DNA of 6,337 bases, taken from positions 1-6,337 of the forward strand of contig JAEVZY010000290.1 in NCBI GenBank assembly GCA_023392035.1. The letters run 5' to 3'. This DNA is from Pseudomonadota bacterium (GTDB lineage Bacteria > Pseudomonadota > Gammaproteobacteria > Burkholderiales > Burkholderiaceae_D). The stretch's first letter is position 1; every line of letters begins with the position of its first letter. The position numbers and the translations under genes are program-made. The notes below the pieces were generated by a model. That model saw nothing but the letters and a program-made list of their open reading frames with translations, did not search any database and was not told the DNA's origin. This document shows positions 1 through 5,506 of this stretch, piece after piece.

Positions 1-371
1 TTGCGCGCGCGCTGGCGCCCGCCCCCCAGGTCTTGCTGTGCGACGAGCCGACCTCGGCACTGGATACGGAAACCACGCGCACCATACTGCAGACACTGCG
101 CGAGATCAACCGCAAGCTGGGCGTCACCATCGTTATCGTCACGCATGAGCTCTCGGTCGTGCAGGCCCTGTGTGACCGGGTGGCCGTGGTCGAGGGCGGA
201 CGCATCGTCGAACAGCTGGATGTAGCCGATTTCGGTACGCCAGCCGCCACGGCGAGGCTCAGCACAATGGGACAGGAACTGGCGCTGGAACAGGCCAAGG
301 AAAAAGTGCTGGCCGAGCACGCCGCCCGCATCGCAGCCCTGGCTTCCCATCAACCCGACAGCGCCGCATGA
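1..371 (+). CDS. metN: MetN-type ABC transporter ATP-binding subunit, 3' part only
   Basis: This is the C-terminal 122 residues of an ABC ATPase; the gene begins before the window and the reading frame is set by codons starting at base 3. The visible part starts just after the signature motif, with 'ARAL' at residues 1-4. It has Walker B (VLLCDEP, 10-16), the D-loop (SALD, 18-21) and the switch histidine (VTHEL, H48). The subunit hydrolyses ATP on the inner membrane face to drive substrate import. The stop codon overlaps the metI start (ATGA), so the two genes are translationally coupled. Identification as MetN rests mainly on the MetI and MetQ partners. After the H-loop only about 74 residues remain, ending in an Ala/Glu-rich helical tail. 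Typical MetN proteins such as the E. coli one (about 343 aa) carry an extra NIL/ACT-like regulatory domain there, and this protein seems to lack it. Confidence 0.85.
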   Translation, partial: ARALAPAPQVLLCDEPTSALDTETTRTILQTLREINRKLGVTIVIVTHELSVVQALCDRVAVVEGGRIVEQLDVADFGTPAATARLSTMGQELALEQAKEKVLAEHAARIAALASHQPDSAA

Positions 372-1036
372 CCATGTTCGACAACCTCATTCCACTGCTG
401 CCCGAACTTGCCATCGCCGCCGGCCAGACCTTCATGATGCTGGGCATCGGCATGACAGCTGCCCTGCTGCTGGGCGGCCCGCTGGGCGTATTGCTGTTCC
501 TGCTGAGCCCGGGTCAATCGCTGGCCAACCGCCCGGCCTATCTGGTGCTGAGCTGGGTGGTCAATACGGTGCGCTCCTTCCCCTTCATCATTTTGCTGGT
601 GGCGCTGGTGCCGTTCACGCGCATCGTCGCCGGCACGTCCATCGGCCCCCTGGCCGCCTCCGTGCCGCTGTCGGTGGCGGCCATTTTCTACTTCGCGCGG
701 CTGGTGGAACAAAGCATCCGCGAAGTGCCGCGCGGCGTCATCGAAGCGGCGCACGCGATGGGTGCATCCGAATTGCAGATCGTCTGGCGCGTGCTGGTGT
801 TGGAAGCGCGCTCCGGGCTGGTGCTGGCGCTGACCGTGCTGGCGGTGAGCTTCCTCTCATATTCGGCGATTGCAGGCGTGGTAGGCGGCGGCGGCATCGG
901 CGACCTGGCCATCCGCTACGGCTACTATCGATTCCAGACCGACGTCATGCTGATCACCGTGGCGCTACTCATCATCATCGTGCAGATCATTCAGTTCGGC
1001 GGCAGCGCCATTGCGCAGCGGCTGGACAAACGCTGA
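368..1036 (+). CDS. metI: MetI-type ABC transporter permease
   Basis: This 222-residue inner-membrane permease is the usual MetI length (E. coli about 217). About five hydrophobic segments are visible, near residues 18-46, 58-83, 98-118, 151-173 and 203-220. The cytoplasmic EAA loop that contacts the ATPase is at EAA 126-128 with its glycine at G132 (EAAHAMGAS). Further on, where E. coli MetI has the 'LP' of the motif, this protein reads VLVLEARSG with no proline, a variant I believe occurs in other MetI homologues. The segment VVGGGGIGDLAIRYGYYRFQ (171-190) is strongly typical of MetI. The start codon sits in the metN stop (ATGA overlap) and has no clear Shine-Dalgarno sequence of its own, so it is probably translated by coupling. 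With metN and metQ it forms one import system, presumably for methionine. A related amino-acid or dipeptide substrate cannot be excluded. Confidence 0.93.
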   Translation: MTMFDNLIPLLPELAIAAGQTFMMLGIGMTAALLLGGPLGVLLFLLSPGQSLANRPAYLVLSWVVNTVRSFPFIILLVALVPFTRIVAGTSIGPLAASVPLSVAAIFYFARLVEQSIREVPRGVIEAAHAMGASELQIVWRVLVLEARSGLVLALTVLAVSFLSYSAIAGVVGGGGIGDLAIRYGYYRFQTDVMLITVALLIIIVQIIQFGGSAIAQRLDKR

Positions 1037-1068
1037 ATCTTTTCAACTCCCTCTTTCAAGGAAATCGC

Positions 1069-1893
1069 ATGTCCATCACTCGCCGCCAATTCGTTTCGGG
1101 CGCAGCCGCAAGCCTCCTGGGCCTGGCCGCCCTCTTCGCACCGACCGCGCAGGCCGCCGATCCGGCCAAGAGCAATCTCACGCTGGGCGCCACCGTCGGC
1201 TACAACTACGACGTGCTGAAAAAGGCCATCGTTCCCCAGCTGGAGAAACAGGGCTACAAGGTAAAGCTGGTCGAATTCAACGATTACGTGCAACCCAATA
1301 TGGCGCTGGCCCAGGGCGCAATGGACGCCAACCTGTTCCAGCACATCGCCTACCTGAACCGCTTCAAGGCCGACCAGAAGCTCGACCTGATCGACCTGGT
1401 GCAAAGCACGACCGCCCCCATGGGCATCTACTCGCAAAGCCGCAAGTCCCTTGCCGAGCTGAAGGAAGGTGATCGCGTGTCGATTCCCAATGATCCGAGC
1501 AATCTGGCGCGCGCCCTGCAATTGCTGGTTCAGCAGAACCTGATCACCGTGAAGGCCGACGTCGATCCCTTGCGCGTGACCGAACGTGACGTGGTGAACA
1601 ACGCCAAGAAGCTGAAGTTTGCCCCTATCGAAGCCGCGCAATTGCCGCGCACTCTGGGCGACGTGGCCATCGCGATCGTGCCCGGCAACTTCGCCACCTC
1701 GGCAGGTCTGAAGTTCACCAGTGCCCTGGCGTTGGAAAAGCCGCCGGTGGTCTATCAGCAGGTGGTGGCGGTGAAAAAGGGTGACGAGACCAAGGCCTGG
1801 GCCAAGGATCTGGCGGCTGCCTTCAAGTCGCCCTTTTTCAAGCAGGTGCTGATGAAGGAATTCCCGGGCTACACCTACCCGGCCGGACTGTAA
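1069..1893 (+). CDS. metQ: MetQ/NlpA-family substrate-binding protein with Tat-like signal
   Basis: This 274-residue periplasmic binding protein would deliver substrate (presumably methionine) to MetNI. Family motifs are clear: DANLFQH (86-92), IPNDPSNLARAL (139-150) and the C-terminal 'FPGYTYPAGL'. The N-terminus is MSITRRQFVS, a twin-arginine-like motif (RR at 5-6 followed by x-F) before a hydrophobic stretch. The likely signal peptidase I site is TAQA|ADP, after about residue 29. I see no cysteine anywhere in the protein, so it cannot be a lipoprotein, unlike many MetQ/NlpA members. The start is supported by AAGGA at 1058-1062, six bases before the ATG. It lies 32 bp after metI and is surely in the same transcript. 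It ends 13 bp from the convergent cheD stop. Confidence 0.92.
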   Translation: MSITRRQFVSGAAASLLGLAALFAPTAQAADPAKSNLTLGATVGYNYDVLKKAIVPQLEKQGYKVKLVEFNDYVQPNMALAQGAMDANLFQHIAYLNRFKADQKLDLIDLVQSTTAPMGIYSQSRKSLAELKEGDRVSIPNDPSNLARALQLLVQQNLITVKADVDPLRVTERDVVNNAKKLKFAPIEAAQLPRTLGDVAIAIVPGNFATSAGLKFTSALALEKPPVVYQQVVAVKKGDETKAWAKDLAAAFKSPFFKQVLMKEFPGYTYPAGL

Positions 1894-1906
1894 TCACGAC
1901 CATGCT

Positions 1907-2512
1907 TCAGAACAGGTCAACCGACCCGCTGACCTGTTCGCTGCGCTGGATGCGCTGCGCGTAATCCTGCTCGCGATTGACCAGGGTGTTGTTGTTCATG
2001 GTGCGCAGCTTCTTGACCAGCACCCGTCCGCTGCGCGGGAAGTAATAGACCTTGCGCGGATAGTCGCCGTTCAAGTCTTCCGCCGCCAGGCGGATGCCCT
2101 CGGCCAGCAGGTATTGGCGCACGAATTCGGCGTTGCGCCGGCCGACGTGCAAGGCGGAAAAGCCGCGCAGCACATTGCCGCCGCCAAACACCTTGGCTTC
2201 CAGGTTCTCGCGCCGGGCGCCGGCCTTGAGCAGATGGTTGATCAACACTTCCATGGCATAGGTGCCATAGCGCGCCGAGAGCGACACCGGCCCATCGGCT
2301 TCGCTGGCGCCATCGGGCAGCATGAAATGGTTCATGCCGCCCACGCCGGACTTGACGTCACGGATGCAGGCCGAAACGCAAGAGCCGAGCACGGTGACGA
2401 TCATCATGTCCTTGATCGTATAGAAGAATTCGCCCGGCAACAGCTTGGCGGCGTCGCAATCGAAACCGCGATCGTAGTAGAGATTGGTGGCCAGATGCTC
2501 GGAAGCGGCCAT
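1907..2512 (-). CDS. cheD: Chemoreceptor glutamine deamidase CheD
   Basis: This 201-residue cytoplasmic protein matches CheD, which deamidates (and can demethylate) glutamines on methyl-accepting chemotaxis proteins and so tunes receptor sensitivity. The catalytic cysteine is C45 in VLGSCVSACIRD, and the catalytic histidine is H62 in GGMNHFMLP. Their spacing of 17 residues agrees with the known Cys/His pair of the family. T40 is a candidate for the third catalytic residue. The segment KVFGGGNVL in the second half is also a family signature. The ATG shares its A with the TGA of cheR (TGATG), indicating translational coupling, and a GAGG lies 10 bases upstream of the ATG. No cheB follows; instead the gene converges on metQ. 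Length is a little over the compact archaeal/Thermotoga forms and typical for proteobacteria. Confidence 0.95.
   Translation of the reverse strand: MAASEHLATNLYYDRGFDCDAAKLLPGEFFYTIKDMMIVTVLGSCVSACIRDVKSGVGGMNHFMLPDGASEADGPVSLSARYGTYAMEVLINHLLKAGARRENLEAKVFGGGNVLRGFSALHVGRRNAEFVRQYLLAEGIRLAAEDLNGDYPRKVYYFPRSGRVLVKKLRTMNNNTLVNREQDYAQRIQRSEQVSGSVDLF
1910..1939. repeat. Perfect 10-bp inverted repeat at the metQ/cheD convergence
   Basis: GAACAGGTCA (1910-1919) and TGACCTGTTC (1930-1939) are exact reverse complements separated by 10 bases. The repeat lies inside the final codons of cheD and begins 17 bp beyond the metQ stop, so both converging transcripts would form the hairpin. Neither strand shows a U-tract after it, so it is not a classic intrinsic terminator. 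It might stabilise 3' ends, slow polymerase, or bind a protein; it may also be a codon-level coincidence (it encodes part of the cheD tail EQVSGSVDLF). Confidence 0.6.
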
Positions 2513-3408
2513 CAGCGCACTGCCTCGATTTGCGCATTGCGCGCGCCGGCTTGCGCTGCCTGCGCTGCCGAACGCGCGCTGGCCGCCAACTGGTACACCG
2601 TCTTGGCGCGCAAGGAAAACGCTTTGCTCACGTACAGGAAATTCTCGCTATGGCCGGCAAACAGCAAGCCGTCCGGCTTCATCATCGGCGCGAAGCGGTC
2701 GAGGATGCGGCCCTGGGTCGGCTTGTCGAAATAGATCATCACGTTGCGGCAGAAGATGACATCGAACGGCCCCTTGATCGGCCACTGGTGGTCCAGCAGA
2801 TTGAGCCGCTCGAAGCTGATCAGCTTGCGCAATTCCGGCCGCACCATGGCCAGGCCCTCCTGGGCGCCGCGTCCGCGCAGGAAAAAACGCTTGAGCTGGT
2901 CGGGCCGCAGCTTTTCCACCCTTTCCAGCGGATAGACGCCGCGCTGCGCGGTGGCCAGCACATTGGTGTCGATGTCGCTGGCGATGATCCTGACCGGCGG
3001 CGTCAGGCTGCCATAGGCCTCGCACAAGGTCATGGCGATCGAGTACGGCTCTTCACCGGTGGAACTGGCGCAGCACCATACCCGCAATTCCTCATGCCTG
3101 GCCGCATGCTCGGCCAGCAGGGGGAAGTGATGCGCTTCGCGGAAAAAGGAAGTCAGGTTGGTGGTCAGGGCATTGGTGAAGGCTTCCCATTCGGCGCTGC
3201 CGGCCTCCCGCTCCAGTGCATCGAGGTAGACGCAGAAGGAATCCAGGTTCAGCGCGCGCAGTCGACGCGCCAGGCGGCTGTACACCATCTCCTGCTTGCT
3301 GGCCGATAGCGCAATTCCGGCACGGGCATGAATCATGCCCCGTACGCGCTCAAAATCGCGCGCGGTGAATTCGAATTCGCGCAAGCCCTGCTCCCGACCC
3401 ATCTGCAC
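2512..3408 (-). CDS. cheR: Chemotaxis protein methyltransferase CheR
   Basis: This 298-residue cytoplasmic enzyme transfers methyl from S-adenosylmethionine to receptor glutamates, the adaptation reaction opposed by CheB. An N-terminal helical CheR_N domain (about 13-65) precedes the catalytic domain. Visible motifs are TNLTSFFRE (83-91), the SAM-binding CCASSTGEEPYS (112-123), ASDIDTN (143-149), LNLLD (202-206) and FCRNVMIYFD (219-228). A short Ala-rich tail (about 275-298) follows. I chose the GTG at 3408 because a GAGGG ends four bases before it; an in-frame ATG two codons later (3402) is an alternative and is 10 bases from the same GAGGG. A sigma-28 promoter candidate lies about 95-120 bp upstream, which fits expression with late flagellar genes. 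It is the first gene of a cheR-cheD pair. Confidence 0.96.
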   Translation of the reverse strand: MQMGREQGLREFEFTARDFERVRGMIHARAGIALSASKQEMVYSRLARRLRALNLDSFCVYLDALEREAGSAEWEAFTNALTTNLTSFFREAHHFPLLAEHAARHEELRVWCCASSTGEEPYSIAMTLCEAYGSLTPPVRIIASDIDTNVLATAQRGVYPLERVEKLRPDQLKRFFLRGRGAQEGLAMVRPELRKLISFERLNLLDHQWPIKGPFDVIFCRNVMIYFDKPTQGRILDRFAPMMKPDGLLFAGHSENFLYVSKAFSLRAKTVYQLAASARSAAQAAQAGARNAQIEAVR

Positions 3409-3455
3409 TAAACCCTCACCCTCATCGGAACTGAAGATATTGCCTGTTTGCCCAT
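3408..3455 (-). CDS. Possible 15-residue leader ORF upstream of cheR
   Basis: On the - strand an ATG at 3455 opens a 15-codon frame (MGKQAISSVPMRVRV) that stops at TAG 3410-3408. The last base of that stop is the first base of the cheR GTG (TAGTG). A purine-rich AAAGGGAAGG stretch lies directly before the ATG and could serve as a ribosome-binding site. The duplicated GAGGG used for cheR lies inside this ORF. Translation and reinitiation could set cheR output. I do not recognise the peptide, and short frames like this also arise by chance, so this is tentative. Confidence 0.25.
   Translation of the reverse strand: MGKQAISSVPMRVRV
3413..3423 (-). promoter_or_regulatory. Duplicated Shine-Dalgarno-like sequence before cheR
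   Basis: Read on the - strand, GAGGG occurs twice (3423-3419 and 3417-3413) separated by one T. The proximal copy is four bases from the cheR GTG and 10 from the internal ATG at 3402. The spacing does not by itself decide between the two starts. Confidence 0.45.
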
Positions 3456-3462
3456 GCCTTCC

Positions 3463-3495
3463 CTTTGCCGCAACTTTGCCGCGACATTGCCGGCA
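3463..3495 (-). repeat. Three tandem 11-bp repeats in the cheR 5' leader
   Basis: On the + strand the units are CTTTGCCGCAA (3463-3473), CTTTGCCGCGA (3474-3484) and CATTGCCGGCA (3485-3495). Units 1 and 2 agree at 10 of 11 positions and units 2 and 3 at 8 of 11. A weak fourth unit, CTTTCGGTAAC, follows at 3496-3506 and overlaps the sigma-28 -10 element. The array occupies roughly the first bases of the predicted cheR transcript. A period of 11 bp is close to one DNA turn, so it could present a protein-binding face, but no known operator is recognised. Confidence 0.5.
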
Positions 3496-3501
3496 CTTTC
3501 G

Positions 3502-3528
3502 GTAACGGCAGCGTTGGCGCAGTCTTTA
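3502..3528 (-). promoter_or_regulatory. Sigma-28 (FliA) promoter candidate for cheR-cheD
   Basis: Reading the - strand, TAAAGACT (3528-3521) is followed by exactly 11 bases and then GCCGTTAC (3509-3502). The enterobacterial FliA consensus is TAAAGTTT-N11-GCCGATAA, so 12 of 16 positions and the spacer match. Transcription would start near 3495, giving a leader of roughly 85-90 nt before the cheR GTG. Orientation, spacing and the chemotaxis genes downstream all agree with flagellar class 3 control. Confidence 0.7.
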
Positions 3529-3594
3529 GGCTGGCATTTTGCAAACAGCCCGGCTTTTTACTGGCCACGGCCGGCGATTTGCGCCTTGCCGCCG

Positions 3595-3622
3595 CTGCCA
3601 AAGCGCGCGACTCGAATAGAAT
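3595..3622 (+). promoter_or_regulatory. Possible sigma-70 promoter for the sensor kinase
   Basis: CTGCCA (3595-3600, four of six to TTGACA) is separated by 16 bp from TAGAAT (3617-3622, five of six to TATAAT). Transcription would begin near 3629, about 20 nt before the ATG at 3649. This is a by-eye match only; it supports the short kinase start because the longer in-frame extension would lie upstream of it. Confidence 0.35.
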
Positions 3623-3631
3623 ACGGCCACG

Positions 3632-3652
3632 ATGTCGTTTCCGATCCAATGA
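3632..3652 (+). CDS. Possible six-codon leader ORF overlapping the kinase start
   Basis: ATG at 3632 encodes MSFPIQ and stops at TGA 3650-3652, overlapping the kinase ATG (3649-3651) as ATGA. If transcription starts near 3629 this mini-ORF would be almost leaderless. The kinase ATG has no evident Shine-Dalgarno sequence, so termination-reinitiation could explain its translation. A frame this short can easily be chance. Confidence 0.2.
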   Translation: MSFPIQ

Positions 3653-4749
3653 GTAACGAAAGCCCTCTCCCCTCGTCCACGCCGCCGCAACAGGATGGCT
3701 GCGCCGACCATGCACCGCTGCGCTCCATCGCCGCGCACACGCCCGGCCTGGTGTATCAGTTCCTGCTGCAGGCCAATGGCGAAATCGCCTTTCCCTTCGT
3801 CTCCGAAGGCTGCCACAGCGTGCTGGGCATCGATGCCCGCGCGCTCCAGCAAAAGCCGGAGCACCTGCTGCAGATCATCCAGGAAGAAGACCGCCCTTCC
3901 TATCTTGAAAGCATGCAGGCCTCGGCCCACACGCTCACCGCGTGGAACTGGGAAGGCCGGGTCTGGATAGAAGGCTGGAACGACATCAAATGGATCAACC
4001 TGCGCGCCGCACCGCAACGCCTGGCCAACGGCGATGTGCAATGGGATGGCCTGATGACCAACATCACGCGCGGAAAACTGGCCGAGCTGGCAATACTCGA
4101 TTCGCGCCGGCGCCTGGCCGAACTTTCCGCGCACGTCGAGCAGGTCAAGGAAGAAGAGCGCACCCACATCGCGCGCGAGATCCACGATGTATTGGGCGGC
4201 AACCTGACTGCCGTCAAGATGGCGCTGGCGCAGCTCACCCGGCGCCTGCCCAGGGATCCGGCCTTGCTGGAACGGGCCCAGTACGTCGATCAGCTGGTGG
4301 ACCGCAGCATCGAGGACGCGCATCGCATTTCGCGCGACCTGCGGCCTTCGGTGCTGGACCTGGGCATCGTCGCCGCCATCGGCTGGCAAGCCAAGGAATT
4401 CCAGGCGCAGATGGACATCCCCTGCTATGTGGTAGCCACCGAAGAAGAACTGGATATTCCCAAGGAACATGCCACCGTGCTGTTCCGGATTTTCCAGGAA
4501 GCCCTGACCAATATCGCCAAGCACTCCGGCGCCACCATGGTCAGCGTGCACCTGGGCGCCAACGGCAACTTTGTCACGCTCGAGGTGTCCGACAACGGGC
4601 GCGGCCTGTCCAATGCCGACCGCAAAAAGCCCAAGTCCTTCGGCCTGCGCGGCATGCAGGAAAGGGTGTCGGCGCTGGGCGGCGAAATGTCAGTGAGCGC
4701 TGGCATGGCGGGCGGCTGCCGGGTTCAGGCACGGCTGCCGCTGGAATAA
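3649..4749 (+). CDS. Cytosolic PAS-domain sensor histidine kinase, NarL-partner type
   Basis: With the start at 3649 this is a 366-residue kinase with no membrane segment or signal peptide, so it senses an intracellular cue. A PAS fold spans about 27-141 (start AAHTPGLVYQF, end WDGLMTNITRG). A helix leads to the HisKA_3 dimerisation domain with phospho-acceptor H179 in AREIHDVLGG. The HATPase_c domain shows the N box (FRIFQEALTNIAKH, 279-292), G1 (DNGRGL, 315-320) and G2 (FGLRGM, 331-336), all intact. The open frame extends back to a TTG at 3448, but that 67-residue extension is rejected: it has no ribosome-binding site, is proline- and alanine-rich without domain character, and covers promoter-like DNA. 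The next gene, 11 nt away, is its evident response regulator. PAS ligand and signal are unknown. Confidence 0.92.
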   Translation: MSNESPLPSSTPPQQDGCADHAPLRSIAAHTPGLVYQFLLQANGEIAFPFVSEGCHSVLGIDARALQQKPEHLLQIIQEEDRPSYLESMQASAHTLTAWNWEGRVWIEGWNDIKWINLRAAPQRLANGDVQWDGLMTNITRGKLAELAILDSRRRLAELSAHVEQVKEEERTHIAREIHDVLGGNLTAVKMALAQLTRRLPRDPALLERAQYVDQLVDRSIEDAHRISRDLRPSVLDLGIVAAIGWQAKEFQAQMDIPCYVVATEEELDIPKEHATVLFRIFQEALTNIAKHSGATMVSVHLGANGNFVTLEVSDNGRGLSNADRKKPKSFGLRGMQERVSALGGEMSVSAGMAGGCRVQARLPLE

Positions 4750-4760
4750 GAAGAACACTC

Positions 4761-5402
4761 ATGGCGAATCCAACACGCGTCTTCCTGGCGGAAGACCACG
4801 GCCTGGTGCGCGAGGGACTCAAGCGGGTTTTGCGTGAAGTGCCTGGCCTGGCGGTGGCCGGCGAAGCCGACTGCGCGCTTGAAACCATGCGCCTGCTGCG
4901 CGAACTGCCGGCCGATGTCCTGCTGCTGGACATCTCGCTGCCCGACAAGAGCGGCATCGAACTCTTGCGCCAGCTTCGGCGCGAACATCCGCAACTGGCG
5001 ATCCTGATGCTTTCCATGCACCGCGAAGACCAGTACGCGATCCGCGCCCTGAAGGCGGGCGCCGCCGGCTACATGAACAAGCAAGCCGCCAGCAGCGAAC
5101 TGGTGAGCGCCATCTTCACCGTCGCCGCCGGCCGCAAATACATCACCGCCACCCTGGCCCAGGAGATGGCGCGGCAACTGGCGGACGAACGCGCCGCCCT
5201 GCCGCATGAAGCGCTGTCGGATCGCGAATACCAAACGCTGACCATGATCGCCTCCGGAAAAAGCGTGACCGATATCGCGCAGGAACTCTCGCTCTCGGTC
5301 AAGACCGTCAGCATGTATCGCGCGCGCCTGCTGGAGAAAATGCGCATGCGGCACAACGCCGAACTCACCCACTACGCGCTGCGCAACGGCCTGGTGGATT
5401 AA
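4761..5402 (+). CDS. NarL/LuxR-family response regulator
   Basis: This 213-residue DNA-binding regulator has an N-terminal receiver (about 5-120) and a C-terminal LuxR-type helix-turn-helix (about 150-207). The acidic pair is E11/D12, the phospho-acceptor is D57 in LLLDISLP, S85 holds the conserved Thr/Ser position and K107 the conserved lysine (GYMNKQ). The HTH core reads SLSVKTVSMYRARLLEKM (177-194). All receiver residues needed for phosphorylation are present, so it should be controlled by the kinase just upstream. The ATG at 4761 follows the kinase stop by 11 nt, with a weak AAGAAG seven bases before it. The frame is open far upstream only because it overlaps the kinase gene out of frame. 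Target genes cannot be read from the sequence; its operon neighbours and the adjacent diguanylate cyclase are reasonable candidates. Confidence 0.95.
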   Translation: MANPTRVFLAEDHGLVREGLKRVLREVPGLAVAGEADCALETMRLLRELPADVLLLDISLPDKSGIELLRQLRREHPQLAILMLSMHREDQYAIRALKAGAAGYMNKQAASSELVSAIFTVAAGRKYITATLAQEMARQLADERAALPHEALSDREYQTLTMIASGKSVTDIAQELSLSVKTVSMYRARLLEKMRMRHNAELTHYALRNGLVD

Positions 5403-5438
5403 AGCTTTTCCGGAAGCTGCCGTTGTATGCAACACAAC
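5403..5438 (+). other. Short inverted repeats after the response regulator
   Basis: Immediately after the regulator stop, AGCTT (5403-5407) and AAGCT (5414-5418) can pair around six bases, and GTTGT (5422-5426) and ACAAC (5434-5438) form a second 5-bp inverted repeat around seven bases. There is no U-tract, so this is not a convincing terminator. The second repeat could be an operator, but the arms are too short to claim it. The rest of the gap up to 5506 shows no clear promoter by eye. Confidence 0.2.
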
Positions 5439-5495
5439 AGCAGAATGCAAGACGCAGGCACAAGACGGCAAGCATGCGCCGAGCTTGAACGATCC

Positions 5496-5500
5496 GGGAG
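5496..5500 (+). promoter_or_regulatory. Ribosome-binding site of the diguanylate cyclase gene
   Basis: GGGAG lies six bases before the ATG at 5507. An in-frame stop (TGA 5486-5488) just upstream means the protein cannot start earlier than this, which fixes the start. Confidence 0.75.
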
Positions 5501-5506
5501 CAGACC

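Noticed and set aside
33..371. Start of the ATPase at the TTG at base 33
   Set aside because: Walker B sequence and conserved 'ARAL' residues continue upstream in frame to the window edge, so the gene is truncated by the window and does not start here.
991..1641. - strand open frame opposite metQ (216 codons)
   Set aside because: It runs across the metI end and metQ in antisense with no recognisable motif and no ribosome-binding site seen.
1894..1906. Intrinsic terminator between metQ and cheD
   Set aside because: The gap is 13 bp with no stem or T-tract; only the inverted repeat inside cheD is present.
2530..3309. + strand open frame opposite cheR (259 codons)
   Set aside because: It mirrors the cheR coding sequence; cheR motifs leave no doubt about the coding strand.
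3528..3543. Possible sigma-54 promoter on the + strand (GGC...TTGCA with GG/GC spacing correct)
   Set aside because: The -24 element is poor (AGGCTG instead of TGGCAC), it overlaps the opposite sigma-28 promoter, and a closer sigma-70-like pair exists at 3595-3622. A matrix scan could reopen it.
3526..4551. Long open frame on the - strand opposite the sensor kinase (341 codons)
   Set aside because: Its composition (Gly/Arg/Gln/His-rich, no domain motif) is that of a high-GC antisense shadow of the kinase, which has intact catalytic motifs.
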